DNA from: Zygnema cylindricum
Lineage: Eukaryota > Streptophyta > Zygnematophyceae > Zygnematales > Zygnemataceae
Length of the DNA stretch: 51,679 nt
Reading direction: 5' to 3'
NCBI GenBank assembly: GCA_037447655.1
Contig: JBBHKE010003089.1
Location: 126,253-177,931, forward strand
Within the stretch, counting starts at the first letter, position 1; every line of letters starts with the position of its first letter. The translations under genes were made by a program, and so were the position numbers. Shown here in pieces: positions 1-11,251 of this stretch. A model generated the notes under the pieces. It saw nothing but the letters and a program-made list of their open reading frames with translations, had not been told where the DNA came from and ran no database searches.

Positions 1-180
1 GAGTTTTGAGGAGAAAGGAGGGAGGAGAAAGCAGGGAGGAGAGAAAAGAGGAGGAGAGAAAGGAAGGAGGAGAAAAAGGAGGGATGAGAGAAAGGAGGGC
101 GGAGGCTAAGGAGGGAGAGAAAGCGGAGAGAGAGGAGTTTTGAGTAAAAACAGGGAGCTTCTGGAGGGAAAGAGAGGAAA
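1..180. repeat. Purine-rich low-complexity tract
   Basis: Almost pure A/G sequence built from imperfect repeats of GGAGGAGAAAG-like units. No coding signal. It is probably intronic sequence of the LpxB gene, whose later exons must lie to the left of the window. Confidence 0.7.
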
Positions 181-504
181 TTCAACAAAAAACCAACAAA
201 CAAAAACCAATAAAAACAAATTAAACCGATAAAAACGGGTATAAAAAATCATTTGTGATCTCTACGGACCATAAAATACAGGGGTGGAGGTAAGGAAAGC
301 TTCACCCGGCCATTTTATTTTCGGCAGTTTGTGACGGAGACGAAATGATTCTCCGTTTCCTATTGGACGCCACGGCTCCCACTCTCTCTCTCCCCACCCC
401 TCCTGGATTGGCCCACCACCACATTTTTCAGTGCCTCGAACCGCAACGGAGTGGAACGGAGCGGAACGGAGCAGAACGGAGCGGAACGGAGATGTGAGAT
501 GGAC
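181..504. other. Non-coding stretch, no gene recognised
   Basis: It starts with an A-rich stretch of short repeated AACAAA/AATAAA motifs and becomes GC-richer after 290. An open frame on the minus strand (262-510) resembles no LpxB exon and no other family I recognise, so I treat it as chance. Confidence 0.4.
441..490. repeat. Decamer tandem array (GCGGAACGGA)x5
   Basis: Five head-to-tail 10-bp units with one to three substitutions each. The array ends about 15 bp before the first copia homology. Confidence 0.8.
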
Positions 505-3236
505 TATCAATGGATCAATGGATTATAGACATTGGAGCCTCAACCCACATGTGCTGGAATCGGGCACTACTTGAGGAGATTCACTCGATCCCTCCAATAT
601 AGAATGAAGGTATTCTATGCTGGGCATTCCAATGAGATATCAAATGCTGAAGGGAAGGTTTCCCTCAAGCTTGAAATTTGTGGGCAAATAGTCAAAAGAA
701 CCTTGCATGAAAAAAATCTCTATGTTCTTGATTTCAAGAAAAAAATAGTTTTTACGTCATTAGTTGAGGGTAAAGGGTTTACAATCGTATTAGACAATGA
801 AAATCAGGTGGTAAGCAAACAAGGAAAAACAAAAGTTGTAGGCACAAGAGGTCTGAATCTAATGTATCACCTTGTATCACCTTTCACCTTAATAGTGAAA
901 ATTCATAAAGATGTTTTGTATGTTGGTGTCATGACTCAAAATGATTTACGGCATAAACGACAAAGACACGTCCACTATGAGAAAATGGAAAAGATGGTAA
1001 AAACTGGAATGATTGACAAAATCAAACAGGATGAAAAACAAGTAGTAGTAAATGCGATGGTTGTGCATTAGGCACAATCCACAAACATTCCCATTTGAGA
1101 GTAGTCATAAAGAGGACAAAAAGGGTCTTAGAACTATCCATTCAGATATATGGTAACCTGCTAAGGTACAATCCGTAGGAGGATTGAGATATATGCTAAC
1201 TTGAACTCATGACTACTCCAAAAACTCTAACGTTTATTTCATGAAAGAGAATAGCGAACGAAGTAGCTTCACAGCTTAGAAATTATAGAATGTGGGGCCA
1301 AAAGCTACATGAGAAATCAATTTTAACTCTCAAAACCGGCAATGGTGGAAAGTATACATCAAAGGAGTTCACTGAATACCTGAAGGTGAATGGCATCGCC
1401 CAGGCTTCTCCCATCATCTTACTATTCCCGCCCGAAAAGAATGGAGTACCTGAGAGATTAAATGAAAACGTTCACTGAAAGCCCAATATCCAAGTTCGCA
1501 GACAAAAGCATAGATCTGAAATTTTGGGCGGAAGTAATGAAATTTACAGTCTATGTCAAAAATAGGATAGAAAAAACATCTCTAAAAGATAAAACACCGT
1601 ACAAATATGGAAAGGCAAAAAGCCAAATTTTAGCCATTTTAGAGTTTTTGGAAGTAAGGTCTTCATTTTGGATATAATGATCCAAGCAGATGGAACCAAA
1701 GGGAATGCTTGGTTTCCTTGTAGGATACGATGATCAGTCTAAAGGATATACAGTCTATGTAGCTGAGAAAAGAAAGGTTATATTGGCCAAAAACATATTG
1801 GCCAAAAAAGAAGGCGAGTCCGTAGACGTATTCAAACTTTCAGATGATCTGAAAGAAAAGAATATAACTATAATGTACTGAAGATAACATACGTTGTAGG
1901 GAATGTCAATCTGAAAATCGTGATGCACGCTCTACCACCACAGATGAAGAACACCCAGTGGACGAAGTCAAACCACGAGTCACGTCACAGAGGAGGAATA
2001 ACCAGAGGAGGAATAACCAGAAGAAAGATCACATCTCTCATCAGAGAGAGGGAAAACCAACGGAGGAAATGAGACAGACATTTACGTGTTATAAGCCATC
2101 TATTCTTGCCTTAGCATTCCCCTCATAAAGAAGAACAATCCCAGACTAAAGGAGACGATTGTGCAATTGCATTTGCAGCAAATACTGGAGAGCCCCTAAT
2201 TATTCAAGAAGCAATTTCAGCTCTAGAAGAGAAACATTGGATCGCAACAGTCAACGACGAGATGAAATCAATCAGGGAGGCTCAGACATGGGAGCTACAC
2301 CCCCCATCGTTATTAGCGTTAAGGATTTATTAGTGTTAATTCGAAATTAGAATTAATAATACCAATTTAGTGCAAAGGGGCGTGGCAGATTTTTGTCCAC
2401 CTCCTTCATTAGTGTTGTTAACACTATTTTATGATTTTTCGACCAAAAAAAGTCGCGATCGAATTAGTGTTATGAATTCTAATAACGATGGGTGATGTAG
2501 TGGAGCCACCTCCAGACAGAAAACCATTGGAACCAAATGGGTCTTCAAAGTAAAACACAATCCTGACAACACTATTGAGCGATACAAGGCCAAGTTAGTA
2601 GCTAAAGGGTACAATTAAAAACATGTGATAGACTTCGAAAAAACCTTCTCACCAGTTGTTCGTTTACCAACTATGAGAACTTAATTAGCGTTAACTCCTA
2701 TTAAAGACACAAATTAACCAAATGGACGTCAAAACGGCATTCTTACATGGACAATTAGATAATGTCAATTATATGAAACACCCAGAAACGTACAAAGAAC
2801 TAAGAAAGAGTATCAAAATTGTTGAAATCATTGTATGGGCTTTCGAGGCAATGAAACCACAAATTAGATACATTTTTGGCCAAGCTAGGATTCACAAAAA
2901 TCAGCTCAGATCATTCGGCATATGTTCTCGAATGAGAAGATAGAGTAGTTTATATTGCTGTGTATGTTGGTGAGCTGTTGCTTTTTAGCAAGTCAATTGA
3001 AGCTATTAATAGAGTAAAAAACAGTCTGGATGTTACCTTGAAATGAAAGACTTCGGACGAGCAATATATATCCTACAGAATTCAGATTGAATCAGACTAC
3101 CTCAAAAAGGCCATAGGAAATATGTTAGAAAAGTTTGGAATGTTCGAGGGCAAAGGGAGTTACACACCAATGGATTATAGGCAAAGAGTAAATCAGAGTG
3201 CCTACTATCGGTCTACAAGGAAAGGGATATCAAACA
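505..3236 (+). mobile_element. Decayed Ty1/copia pol fragment (element X)
   Basis: Remnant of a copia polyprotein in pol order. A protease motif W-I-I-D-I-G-A-S-T-H-M-C lies at about 519-554. It is followed in another frame by VLDFKKKIVFTSLVEGKGF, a close match to element E of this window. A gag-pre-integrase remnant (about 900-1080) and an integrase leader HSDIW (about 1139) come next. Integrase core pieces (NGGKYTSKEF, about 1337-1370) and the integrase C-terminus LVGYDDQSKGYTVYV (1710-1760) follow. Reverse transcriptase is at about 2200-3230, including KWVFKVKHNPDNTIERYKAK and TPMDYRQ. Many stops and frameshifts make it a pseudogene. gag, RNase H and LTRs were not found. RT is interrupted by a MITE (2295-2500). 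The plus fragment meets an inverted relative at about 3237. Confidence 0.85.
2295..2500. mobile_element. MITE copy M1, inserted in the RT of element X
   Basis: Terminal inverted repeats begin CTACACCCCCCATCGTTATT and end AATAACGATGGGTGATGTAG. The reading frame for Q-T-W-E is broken at the left end and RT homology (E-P-P-P...K-W-V-F) resumes at the right end. The termini match copies M2-M5. A TA target is suggested by the TACACC/GGTGTA ends of the other copies. Confidence 0.8.
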
Positions 3237-4630
3237 TGAATTCTTTCTCCCCTATCGCTACGCTGTCATCAAGTGTGACTCCATACTCACAATCCTTTCT
3301 TTACAAGTTTTGTTTGTATTCCATGGGAGTTACACTCCCCTCGACTTCAGCCATTCCAAATTTTTCTAACACATTATCAATAGCTTTCTTTTGTGTTAAC
3401 CTTTTCACTCTTGCCTGTCTATCCGCTTGTCTCAAATGTTTAAAATGCATTTTGCCTCTCGTAAATCATTCATTTTGAAATTAGCGGTCACACTTTTTTT
3501 GACCTTGTTACCTTTTTTATGTGATTTGCTGATGATTAGCAGATCATCCACACATGAAACAACAAAAAAAAGCTCTATCCTCTCTATTAAGCACATAGAC
3601 TAATTTTGAGCTAATTCTGGTGAGACCTAGTTTAGTCAAAAACTCGTCTAACTTCGGATTCCATTGTCAAGGACCCTGCTTAAGTCCATACGATGATTTA
3701 GTAGTTTGCATACCAAGTTTTCTTTTCCAACTTTTCATACATTTCTGGTTGTTTCATGTACTCACCTTTTCTAATTCTCTATATAGAAAGGGGTTTTCAC
3801 ATCCATTTGATGAATTTCCGTATCCTCAAGAGCAGTTAGAGATAAGAGAATTTTGATGGGAAAAAATACAAGTGAGAGAGTTTCTTCAAAGTCTATGCTC
3901 TTTTTGTTTTTGTACTCTTTTTCTACCAAAATAGCCTTATATCTTTCAATTGTATTGTCTAAGCTGAATTTCACATTGAAGGCCCACTTACTCCCACTTA
4001 CATCCAAAGCTAGGGTTGGAATGGATGGTTGATTCCGATTTCGTGTAACAGTTCCTATGGTTGAGTCTCTTTTTTTTCTACTCTGTTACTTTTGGTACAA
4101 ATGTCTTCTTCAAGTAAAATATGCTTAATAGTTTTCTTTTTTTGTGGCCATCTTTTCATTTTCAACTAATATATTTTTAGTTATAATGGCTTCTCTCTTC
4201 TCAGCTACATAAACCTTATAAACCCTTGACTAATCATTATACTCTACAAGAATTCCAAGCACTCCCTTTGATTCCAATTTCTAAATTTTTGGATCATTGT
4301 CAAGTATAAAGACCTGATTACCAAAGTCTCTAAAGTTAATTTTACCTCTCCGTACTTCATAAGGTATCCTATCTTTTACATATTTGGGTTTCAACTCTGT
4401 TTTTAACATACACTGCAAAACTCTTTGTTGCACCCCAAAATTTTAAATCTATGCTTTTGTCAGCTAACATGGATCTAGCACTTTCTGTGAGGGTTGTATC
4501 CAACCTTTCAGCTACTCCATTTTGTTGAGGTAAATAAGGAGCTGTGGGGCTAATGAGAAATACGATACTTTAAGAGATCCAACGAACACCTTGGATGTGT
4601 ACTCTCCACCTTTGTCAAATCTCTGGACTC
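3237..4630 (-). mobile_element. Decayed Ty1/copia pol fragment, inverted (element Y)
   Basis: Read on the minus strand from about 4630 downward: integrase core GGEYTSK (about 4600), the segment AERLDTTLTESARSMLADKS (about 4450-4525), integrase C-terminus LVEYND-SRVYKVYVAEKRE (about 4190-4255), then RT with GSKWAFNVKFSLDNTIERYK and [10 protein letters not shown] (3771-4007). It ends with SVTPMEYKQN near 3310-3340. Several stops make it non-functional. Its right end at about 4630 breaks inside integrase. It is closely related in sequence to X and E. Confidence 0.8.
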
Positions 4631-5271
4631 ACAAAAGCCGGAATGACCAAGGGCGGAAGATAAGCGCACCGTCGGATACATTTCATAGGTACGATTGTTC
4701 CTTCACCTTGATTAAGCATCGAGACAACTATGACACGACAAGTTTGTCGGACATCAAACATTGTGTCGACAAAGAATTGTGTAAATAGTGTGTTTTGGTT
4801 TCATATGAATTAAGTATTATTGTGTACGGGATAGAATAGTTCTTAAGTAAGATTTAGGGTTTTGTCCGTAAGTAGGTACCATACCTCCGGTACGCTACAA
4901 TGTTATTTTTGGTCAGGAGTTAGTTAGAGTAGGCTAGAGTAGACTAGAACAGGTTGCGAGTACAAAAATTAGGACTTCAAAAACATTTTTGACAACCACT
5001 TCTATAATTTTGTGTTTGACTAAAAGCATATTCGGTGTCATTTGAGAAACTTTGCAAAGTTGTGTCCAAGATCTCAATGAGTTATAGTGAGTAAAATTTT
5101 GCAAGTGTGTTCTCTTGTGTAGAAATTGTCTATAGACGCAATTTCAAATTAATAAAATTTAGTAACTCTTGTATGAGTTGCAAGTTTTGTGGTACCAAAG
5201 TGGCCTATTCAGCAAATGTATTTAGGGTTGTTTTCAAAAGACAGCTATAGCAAAGACTGTCACAAGACTAG
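4631..5271. other. Non-coding stretch with a possible old LTR
   Basis: No gene is visible. The stretch 4789-5188 begins TGTG and is followed at 5189 by TGGTACCAAAGTGG. That partly resembles the usual copia primer site for the 3' end of initiator tRNA-Met (TGGTATCAGAGC). It could therefore be a solo or 5' LTR of a different copia family, but no second copy is in the window to confirm it. Confidence 0.3.
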
Positions 5272-5735
5272 ACTTCCTCCCCTCAATCCTCTCCCACCTT
5301 TGCCTCCCCTCCCCTCCCGTCCCCTCCCTTCCCGTCCCCTCACCTCCCCTCCCCTTCCCTCCCTTTCCTTCCCTCCCTTTCCTCCCTTTCCCACCCTTCT
5401 CTCCCCTTTCCCTCCCCCTCATTCCCCCTCTTTCCCCCTCCTTCCCCCTCCCTCCCCCTTATTTTTTCCCCCTCCCTCCCCCTCATTCTTTCCCCCTCCC
5501 TCCCCTTCCCTCTCCCTCTCCCTCCCCTTCCCTCTCCCTCTCCCTCCCCTTCCCTCTCCCTCTCCCTCCCCTTCCCTCTCCCTCTCCCTCCCCTTCCCTC
5601 TCCCTCTCCCTCTCCCTCTCCCTCCCCTTCCCCTTCCCTCCCCCTCTTTCCCCTCCCCTCCCTCCCCCTCTCCCCCCCCCCCCCCCCTCCCCCCCCCTTT
5701 TCTCTCTCCCCCCTCCCTCTCTCTCAAAGGCGAGA
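5272..5735. repeat. Polypyrimidine tract (about 460 bp)
   Basis: Nearly uninterrupted C/T on the plus strand, with internal higher-order repeats of CCCTCCCCTTCCCTCTCCCT at about 5505-5640. Open frames in it on both strands encode only Pro/Ser/Leu or Glu/Gly/Arg runs and are not genes. It lies in LpxB intron 5. Confidence 0.9.
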
Positions 5736-6025
5736 CCCTTTTTTCTTTTAATTAAATCAAAGATGAAATCTACAAACAAACGAAAAATGGAACCAAACTC
5801 TAAATCAAAAAATGATTGCCAAAAATTGGGAAAAAAACAAAAAACGCATTCAAAACCTAAATCCCAACAAAACCGGGAACAAAAAAGAACCCAATTCAAA
5901 CAATGAAAAGAAAAAACGTTTTCAGTAACCATTAACGGAATTTTTTCCATTCTAACCTTTTCCATTCTAAACTTTTCCGTCCTAAACTTCTCTGTTCTAA
6001 GCTTTTCAGTCAGTGAAACTCTTAC

Positions 6026-6175
6026 CTCTTCCGAACCTCCTCTCCTCTCTCTCCCCCCCCACAAGTCCTCCATCGAAGGATGCCCCACAAAGGTGGTGTG
6101 TACCCCATATTTTTCACAAAAAGGTTTTTCAAAGGGCAAAATTGTCAACATGTGGTCCACCACTTCCCTCCATCT
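6026..6175 (-). CDS. LPXB: LpxB exon 5
   Basis: 150 nt. The acceptor is AACAG, with a weak pyrimidine tract, and the donor GAG|GTAAGA. It encodes RWREVVDHMLTILPFEKPF, CEKYGVHTTFVGHPSMEDL, then a Gly/Arg-rich stretch. VDH...ILP and FVGHP are family landmarks. The end after GHPSMEDL is less conserved, so the exact donor is less certain than the core. Confidence 0.8.
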
Positions 6176-9100
6176 CTGTTCCCTTCCCCCGTGACATGTG
6201 TCACAACACGTATTATACCCCATAAATATTCAAAAATACTATACTGTATCGCATCCAAATATCCTATGCTTAAAACTAAATAAGAAATTTTAAAAAATCG
6301 GAAGAAATCGGCATAGGGAACTCTTTAAAGGAAAAGGAAAAAAAAAAATGGAGAAGTTTGAAAACTTCAGGAAAAAAAAACTTTGAGAACAATTTAAAAA
6401 CACTTTCACCAAAAAACACTTAAGAAAAACTTCAAGAAAAATAAAAAAGGACACACAAAGCACACAATGGTAGATACTCACCATTTGGAACTAATGCAAC
6501 CCACACTAATCTTGGAGGGATAGCATGGGGGTGGGGAGAGGGAGGGAAGGGGGGGGAAGGGAGAGGAGAAAACATTTAACTATTTACACCTTAAAGGCGG
6601 AAATTTTTAACTAATTATGTTTTAAGAGGAGGGGAGAGGAAATTCGATTATGTGACAGTTATGTTATACCTTCACAAGAGGAAACATATAAGAATATGTT
6701 TATGTTGAGAGGAGGAGAGATAGGAAAATATAAATGTGTACACTTTTAGGATAGGAGAGGGAGAAATTTTTAGGTATTTACACCTCAGGAGGAGGAAAAA
6801 AAGGAAAATTAACTATTTAAAGCTTAAAAAGAGGAGAGGCAGGAGGGCATATATAGCTATTTATAAGTTTAGAGGAGGAGAGAGAGAAGGATGACATGTT
6901 TAACAAATTATACCTTAATAAGAGGAGAGGGAGAAGGACATATTGAACTATTTCTACCTTAAGAGGAGGAGAGAGAAGGAGGAAACATATACAGTTACCT
7001 ATAACTTAAGAGGAGGAGAGGGAGAAGTATGACATAATTGTCTATTTATACCACACAAGGAGGAGGAGGAGGAGGATATGGAGGAAGAGGAGGAGGAGCA
7101 GGAGGAGGAGAGGAAATACATAGAATTGTACCTTAAGGGCCTCCTCTCCCCCCCTCCACGCCCAAAAAGAGGGTGCCACATATTGCACACACCAGGGCCT
7201 CTCCCTACCCTCCTGCCCACACTTCCCTAGAAAACCCAAAAAACCCAGACACAATAGAATTAGGTGTTGCCTCTCCCTCTCCCCCCTCCCCCTCCTCCTC
7301 CCCTCCTTCCTGCCCTTCCTCCTCTCCTCTCCCCCTTGCCTCCTCCTCCACCTCCCTCCCCTCCTCCAGTTTCCCCCCTCCCTCCCGTCCCTCCCGACCC
7401 CTCCTCTCTCCCCTTTGCCTCATTCTGCCCTCTTCTTTCTCTTCCCCTCCCTCCTCCTCCCTTCCGACATTATCTTGGTGGATGTCACTGATTCTGACCA
7501 GTTTTTTTTTTGAAGGGGGAGGGGGTGTCACTGTTCGTTTAAATTACCGCAAATAGTATGGACCACAATCTTTCCAAACTTCTGGTTTTTTTTACCTCGG
7601 TTTTTAAATTTCCACTTTTGTTGATCCATACGACAATTAATGTGGAACTATAATCTTTCCAGACTTTTGTTTTTTGGTTTTTCATTTTCGATTTTTGTTC
7701 TTCTCACCGCAATAAGCGTGGACAATTACTTTTCCAACTGTTTTTTTTTTTAAGTCCGTGGTTGATTTTTTGTTTTTTATTTTAAGTTTCTCTCGACTTA
7801 CAGTAATTAGTGTGGATCACGAATTTAAAAAACTAGCTATTAATTTCTTTTACCGACACGTTATGACTTTAAAAACCCTAAAAATAAACATTAATTCTGA
7901 ACTGATTTTTTTAATTTAAATATGTACTTTCTTACCACCACACTATCCTTAATCAATTTTGAAGACCACACTCATCTCAGAGGAGAGAGAGACAGGGGGG
8001 GAGAAAGAGTGGGAGAAAGAGGGAGAGAGAGGGAGAAAAAGAGGAAAAGTGAGAGAGGGAGAGAGAGGGAGAAAAATAATCTTTGGGACATAATAAACTC
8101 ACGCCGAATGGCTTTCAAAAGTCGAAAAGAAAACCCTTTGGAGTCGATCGTCACGACTACGCTCGGTTTGAAATCCATGGCGGATTTGATAGCTCGTTGG
8201 AGACAAACCTTTAGAGAAAAAACAAAAAAGAAAATGAAGGTAAAAGGAGAAAAGAAACAATGTTTTGAAATACAAACGAAGCAAGAAAGTACAACAAAAG
8301 AATAAAATACAACAATAGTTAAAAAAAAATGAGAATTTTTAAATCTAGTGGGATTGCAGTTGTAGAAAAAACGAAAATTGTCAACATCGAAGAACATGAA
8401 ACAAGGAATTCACGGATTTTCCAAAATTGTTAGAAAGGAACTTTCAAGATTCCATATTTGAAAAAAATAATAAAAATTTAACATTCGCAAGAAACTTTTG
8501 AAAGTTAACTTTCTCAAAAACTTTCAAAGGTCAACATTTGCCAAATAATTGGAAATTCAACATTCTCAAAAAAAAAAAAAAGCGAACTTCGATCTTCCCA
8601 AAAAACTTTCGAAAGTCAAAAATTCTCAAAAACTTTTGAATGCAAAGTTCTCAAACTTTGAAGGAATCGAGGAATCGAGCCGTAAAAAGACACTATTTTT
8701 GCATTTCAAAGTAAAATCCGAGCAACTTGAATCATGCGATTATGAGAAAAAAAAGATAGATAAGAAAATAAAGTAAAACCAAAAAAAAATGTGATAATTC
8801 ACCAAACCGTCACAAAGGGAATTCGCCAATTTTAACACGAAACAATAAACATTGTGACGTTTCAAAAAAAAAGGCAACCGATAAACTGAATTGATTTAAG
8901 TCAACCGAGAACTAACTGATTATTTTGTCACTTTCTGAAGACATTTGTCTTATTACAAGTTATAACAACGTCGTTGTATTCGCTAAAAAATATAAAATGT
9001 CAATTTTCACTTCTCAAAATCGATTTTTCTCTTTCATCGGAACATCTCGATCAAAGGAGAGAGCCCTTTCGGTTACTCATTTTTAAAAAAAAATTGACAA

Positions 9101-11251
9101 ATTTGAAAAATGTGTACGGAAAAAAAAAAGTTTGAGAGGCAAGCTACTAAATTACACAAAAAAAAATGAAAAAAAACCAAGCAGAAAACAAAAAAAAAGT
9201 TTTCAGAATAACACTGACTCTAAATAGCAATACACACTGTATCATATGTTCGCTGCATTACAACGTTAACCTACTTTAGTGTGGACAAACTAAACTTAAA
9301 AGAGTTTTCATTCTCACCCATATTAACGGCAGTCGTAAAATAACGTCTCCAATTCCCATAGTAGATAAATTTTCCATCGGAAATATACTTTTGAGGCCTT
9401 CTGCCTCCATCCATACTCTGTTATTACGGAAGAAAACAAAAAAGAAAAATAAGATTTATATGATAAACCATTTCCGTTCTCCCATATCTTCTTTGCAAAA
9501 AAAGAAAAATACAAATAAAAACACTGAACTTAAAGTGTCTTTGAAAACAAATTGCTGATGTCAAAATCTTGCCTTCCAATAAGTGACCGACAATTGTTTA
9601 CGGAAACAAATGAGTTTAAGAATCAAGAAAAAAAACATATAACATTTCACTATAATTGTGAGACAAAATCTCTACCAATCAGCACAGATACTTGTCTGGT
9701 TGAAAGACTCCTGGAAAAGTAATCACAGTTATACACACTCCACTGTGCACTGCTATTAGCGCTAATGTTTTTTTGGCCTTTAAACTAGATTTTCTCCATG
9801 CACACTCTAATCCGACGGTTACAATGGAAAGTTAATATTTTTACCTTCTGATTTTAATCACTCCCTCTCCCTCCCTCCCTCCCTTCCCCTCTCTCTCTCC
9901 CTCTCCCCCTCCCTCTCATTTAAATTCGTCTTTCTCCGAGCACACTCGTCGGATTATTAATCCGGCTCTTGCGATGGAAAGGCAGTATTCTTATCTTCTG
10001 ATTTCCTCCCTCTTTCTCTCTCTCTCTCGAACTCATTTTTCTTCGTGCAAACTTGTCAGATTATTAATCCAACGGTTGAGATGGAAAGATACAATAAGAT
10101 TCTTACTTTCCAATCGGCTCTCCAGATGAAAACCAGATAAGTGTGCACGGAGAAAAGATGCTTAAGTGGCAAAAAAAACATTAACACTGACAATGGTATA
10201 CAACGTAGTTCATAAAGGAAGATTATTGTGGGCTTTTTGAACTGAACGTTATTAAGTACTGTCAACAACATAATAAATTAAAGGAGTGGCCAGAGATGAG
10301 TCACAACGTCAAGACCTGAATTGCAATATTGACACAAAATCCGCATAAAAATAAAAGATTCCTAACTCTAAGAACAACGAAAAGTTGTCGTTCCTGTCAC
10401 CGGAAATAGTGTGGATTTTTGAGCATGTGTACATGCTAACCAGAAGTCGGTATACACACTAGTTCATGTGTAGCATATACAGGGATCATGAGAAATATGC
10501 ACAAATCCAAAGAGAAGTAAACACAATTTTCCAAAAAATAAATCGAGCCGGCTACAATTGTACTTCAGCTTTAACATGTGAAATTCAAATAAATAAATAA
10601 ATAGAAGAGAAAAAAAAAACTTTTCAGAGAGATTCCAAGGCTCAAATGGAGCAAGTAAGCAATGTCAAAACCCTAAAAAGAAACAGTTAAGAAAAAAAAA
10701 AAAAAATTCAGACGGCACATGTTTTTTTCCAAAATAAATTATTTTCGTGAACAACAGAAACATAAAAATAAAAATAAATAAAAAAAAAATAAAAAAAAAA
10801 CTTACCCTCCAATTCCAGAAAAGACAACATTTGGAGAAAGTTTTTTCAGGGAGGCCATAAGTTGTCTTCCAATAGCATCTCCGGAAGGTTCCCCGGCAAC
10901 TATAAAAACCCTAATTTGAGTATCAGAAACCCTAATTTGAGGATCCACAACATTTTTATCACATTTTTCCGTACAACCATTGTGATTATCTGTTAAAAAA
11001 CTGATGTTATCTACATCTTTGTTAGGATAAAAGGACCTGTATTGCAATGTATAAGGCAGGGAACTCAGACTAGATCCTAATAATGAGGAGCTTGAGGAGA
11101 AAGGAAGAGGAAGAAGAGACAAATTAGTACTTTTTCTGGATTCATTCGAGACTCGTACAGTTCTTAGGGTTGAAAAACATTCGGGTATAGTTTTTGAATT
11201 AAAATAAGGTTGCGTTTCTCGAAGAAGGCGGAAGAGGCGATAGGCAGCCAT
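6026..11251 (-). CDS. LPXB: Lipid-A-disaccharide synthase (LpxB), exons 1-5, 3' partial
   Basis: GT19-family glycosyltransferase that joins UDP-2,3-diacylglucosamine and lipid X in the lipid A pathway. The plant homologue acts in mitochondria. I assembled five exons: 11251-10806, 9417-9318, 8208-8103, 7226-7132 and 6175-6026, all GT-AG and in matching phase (2, 0, 1, 0, 0), giving 299 residues. Residues 1-110 are a Ser/Arg-rich, presumably mitochondrial presequence. The catalytic domain starts with VFIVAGEPSGDAIGR (AGEPSGD 119-125) and continues with GIGG, MEAEGLKSIFPMENL, DFKPSVVVTIDSKGFSF, YVAPSFWAWRGGEEALK and FVGHPSMEDL. The family's C-terminal half is missing and must lie beyond the left edge, so intron 5 is at least 6 kb and holds the copia fragments X and Y. 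No stop occurs inside the exons, so the gene looks intact as far as seen. It is divergent from the sigma factor gene. Confidence 0.9.
6555..7130. repeat. Degenerate tandem repeat, unit about 57-65 bp (LpxB intron 4)
   Basis: About nine or ten imperfect copies of a unit alternating AAGAGGAGGAGAGGGAGAAG with an AT-rich part like TTAACTATTTATACCTT. The units are clearest from 6790 to 7070. Confidence 0.75.
7132..7226 (-). CDS. LPXB: LpxB exon 4
   Basis: 95 nt. The acceptor is TTTTCTAG and the donor AAG|GTACAA. It encodes a charged linker then VQYVAPSFWAWRGGEEALK, the PSxWAW signature of LpxB. The acceptor was chosen because it keeps phase and gives the expected length. Confidence 0.83.
7262..7480. 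repeat. Polypyrimidine tract (LpxB intron 3)
   Basis: C/T-rich low-complexity sequence on the plus strand, about 35 bp from the exon 4 acceptor. Open frames here encode only Pro/Ser or Glu/Gly/Arg runs. Confidence 0.8.
7535..7830. repeat. Tandem repeat, unit about 90-100 bp (LpxB intron 3)
   Basis: Three to four diverged units, each with (A)CCGCAATTAGTGTGGAC, then CTTTCCAGACTTTTGTTTTT and a T-rich tail. Confidence 0.65.
7978..8075. repeat. Purine-rich low-complexity tract (LpxB intron 3)
   Basis: GAGAGAGAGGGAGAAA repeats close to the 5' end of intron 3. On the transcribed strand it is pyrimidine-rich. Confidence 0.8.
8103..8208 (-). CDS. LPXB: LpxB exon 3
   Basis: 106 nt. The acceptor is TCTAAAG and the donor GTGAGT. 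It encodes VCLQRAIKSAMDFKPSVVVT then IDSKGFSFRLLKAIR. The spacing from exon 2 agrees with my recollection of the plant family. Confidence 0.87.
8395..8680. repeat. Short tandem repeat, unit about 35-40 bp (LpxB intron 2)
   Basis: Imperfect copies of CAACATTCTCAAAAACTTTC followed by GAAAGT. At least six units are recognisable. Confidence 0.65.
9318..9417 (-). CDS. LPXB: LpxB exon 2
   Basis: 100 nt after acceptor CAG, before donor GTGAG. Its first base completes Gly. It then encodes VWMEAEGLKSIFPMENLSTM and GIGDVILRLPLIW, the conserved block after GIGG in LpxB. Confidence 0.85.
9739..10207. mobile_element. MITE copy M2, inside LpxB intron 1
   Basis: The left end is TCCACTGTGCACTGCTATTA and the right end is CAATGGTATACAACGTA. 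Both are diverged forms of the family terminus TACACCGTGTATCGCTATTA. The internal block (TTTTCTCCGTGCACACT..GTCGGATTATTAATCC..GATGGAAAG) occurs three times with CT-rich spacers, which explains its 469 bp against about 210-220 bp for M1 and M4. Confidence 0.75.
10806..11251 (-). CDS. LPXB: LpxB exon 1
   Basis: ATG at 11251. It encodes the presequence and the start of the nucleotide-sugar transferase fold, ending at ...FSGIGG. The donor is GG|GTAAG at 10805, leaving two bases of a Gly codon that exon 2 completes. Confidence 0.9.

Noticed and set aside
262-510. 82-residue minus-strand frame as another LpxB exon
   Set aside because: It shows none of the conserved C-terminal LpxB blocks and includes the decamer repeat.
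4789-5202. A certain LTR with a classical copia primer site
   Set aside because: The primer-site match is partial and no second LTR copy or adjoining gag is present. Kept only as a low-confidence note.
5189-6223. Long open frames rich in Pro/Ser or Glu/Gly/Arg on both strands
   Set aside because: They are direct translations of C/T or G/A microsatellite DNA. Only 6026-6175 on the minus strand is a true (LpxB) exon.
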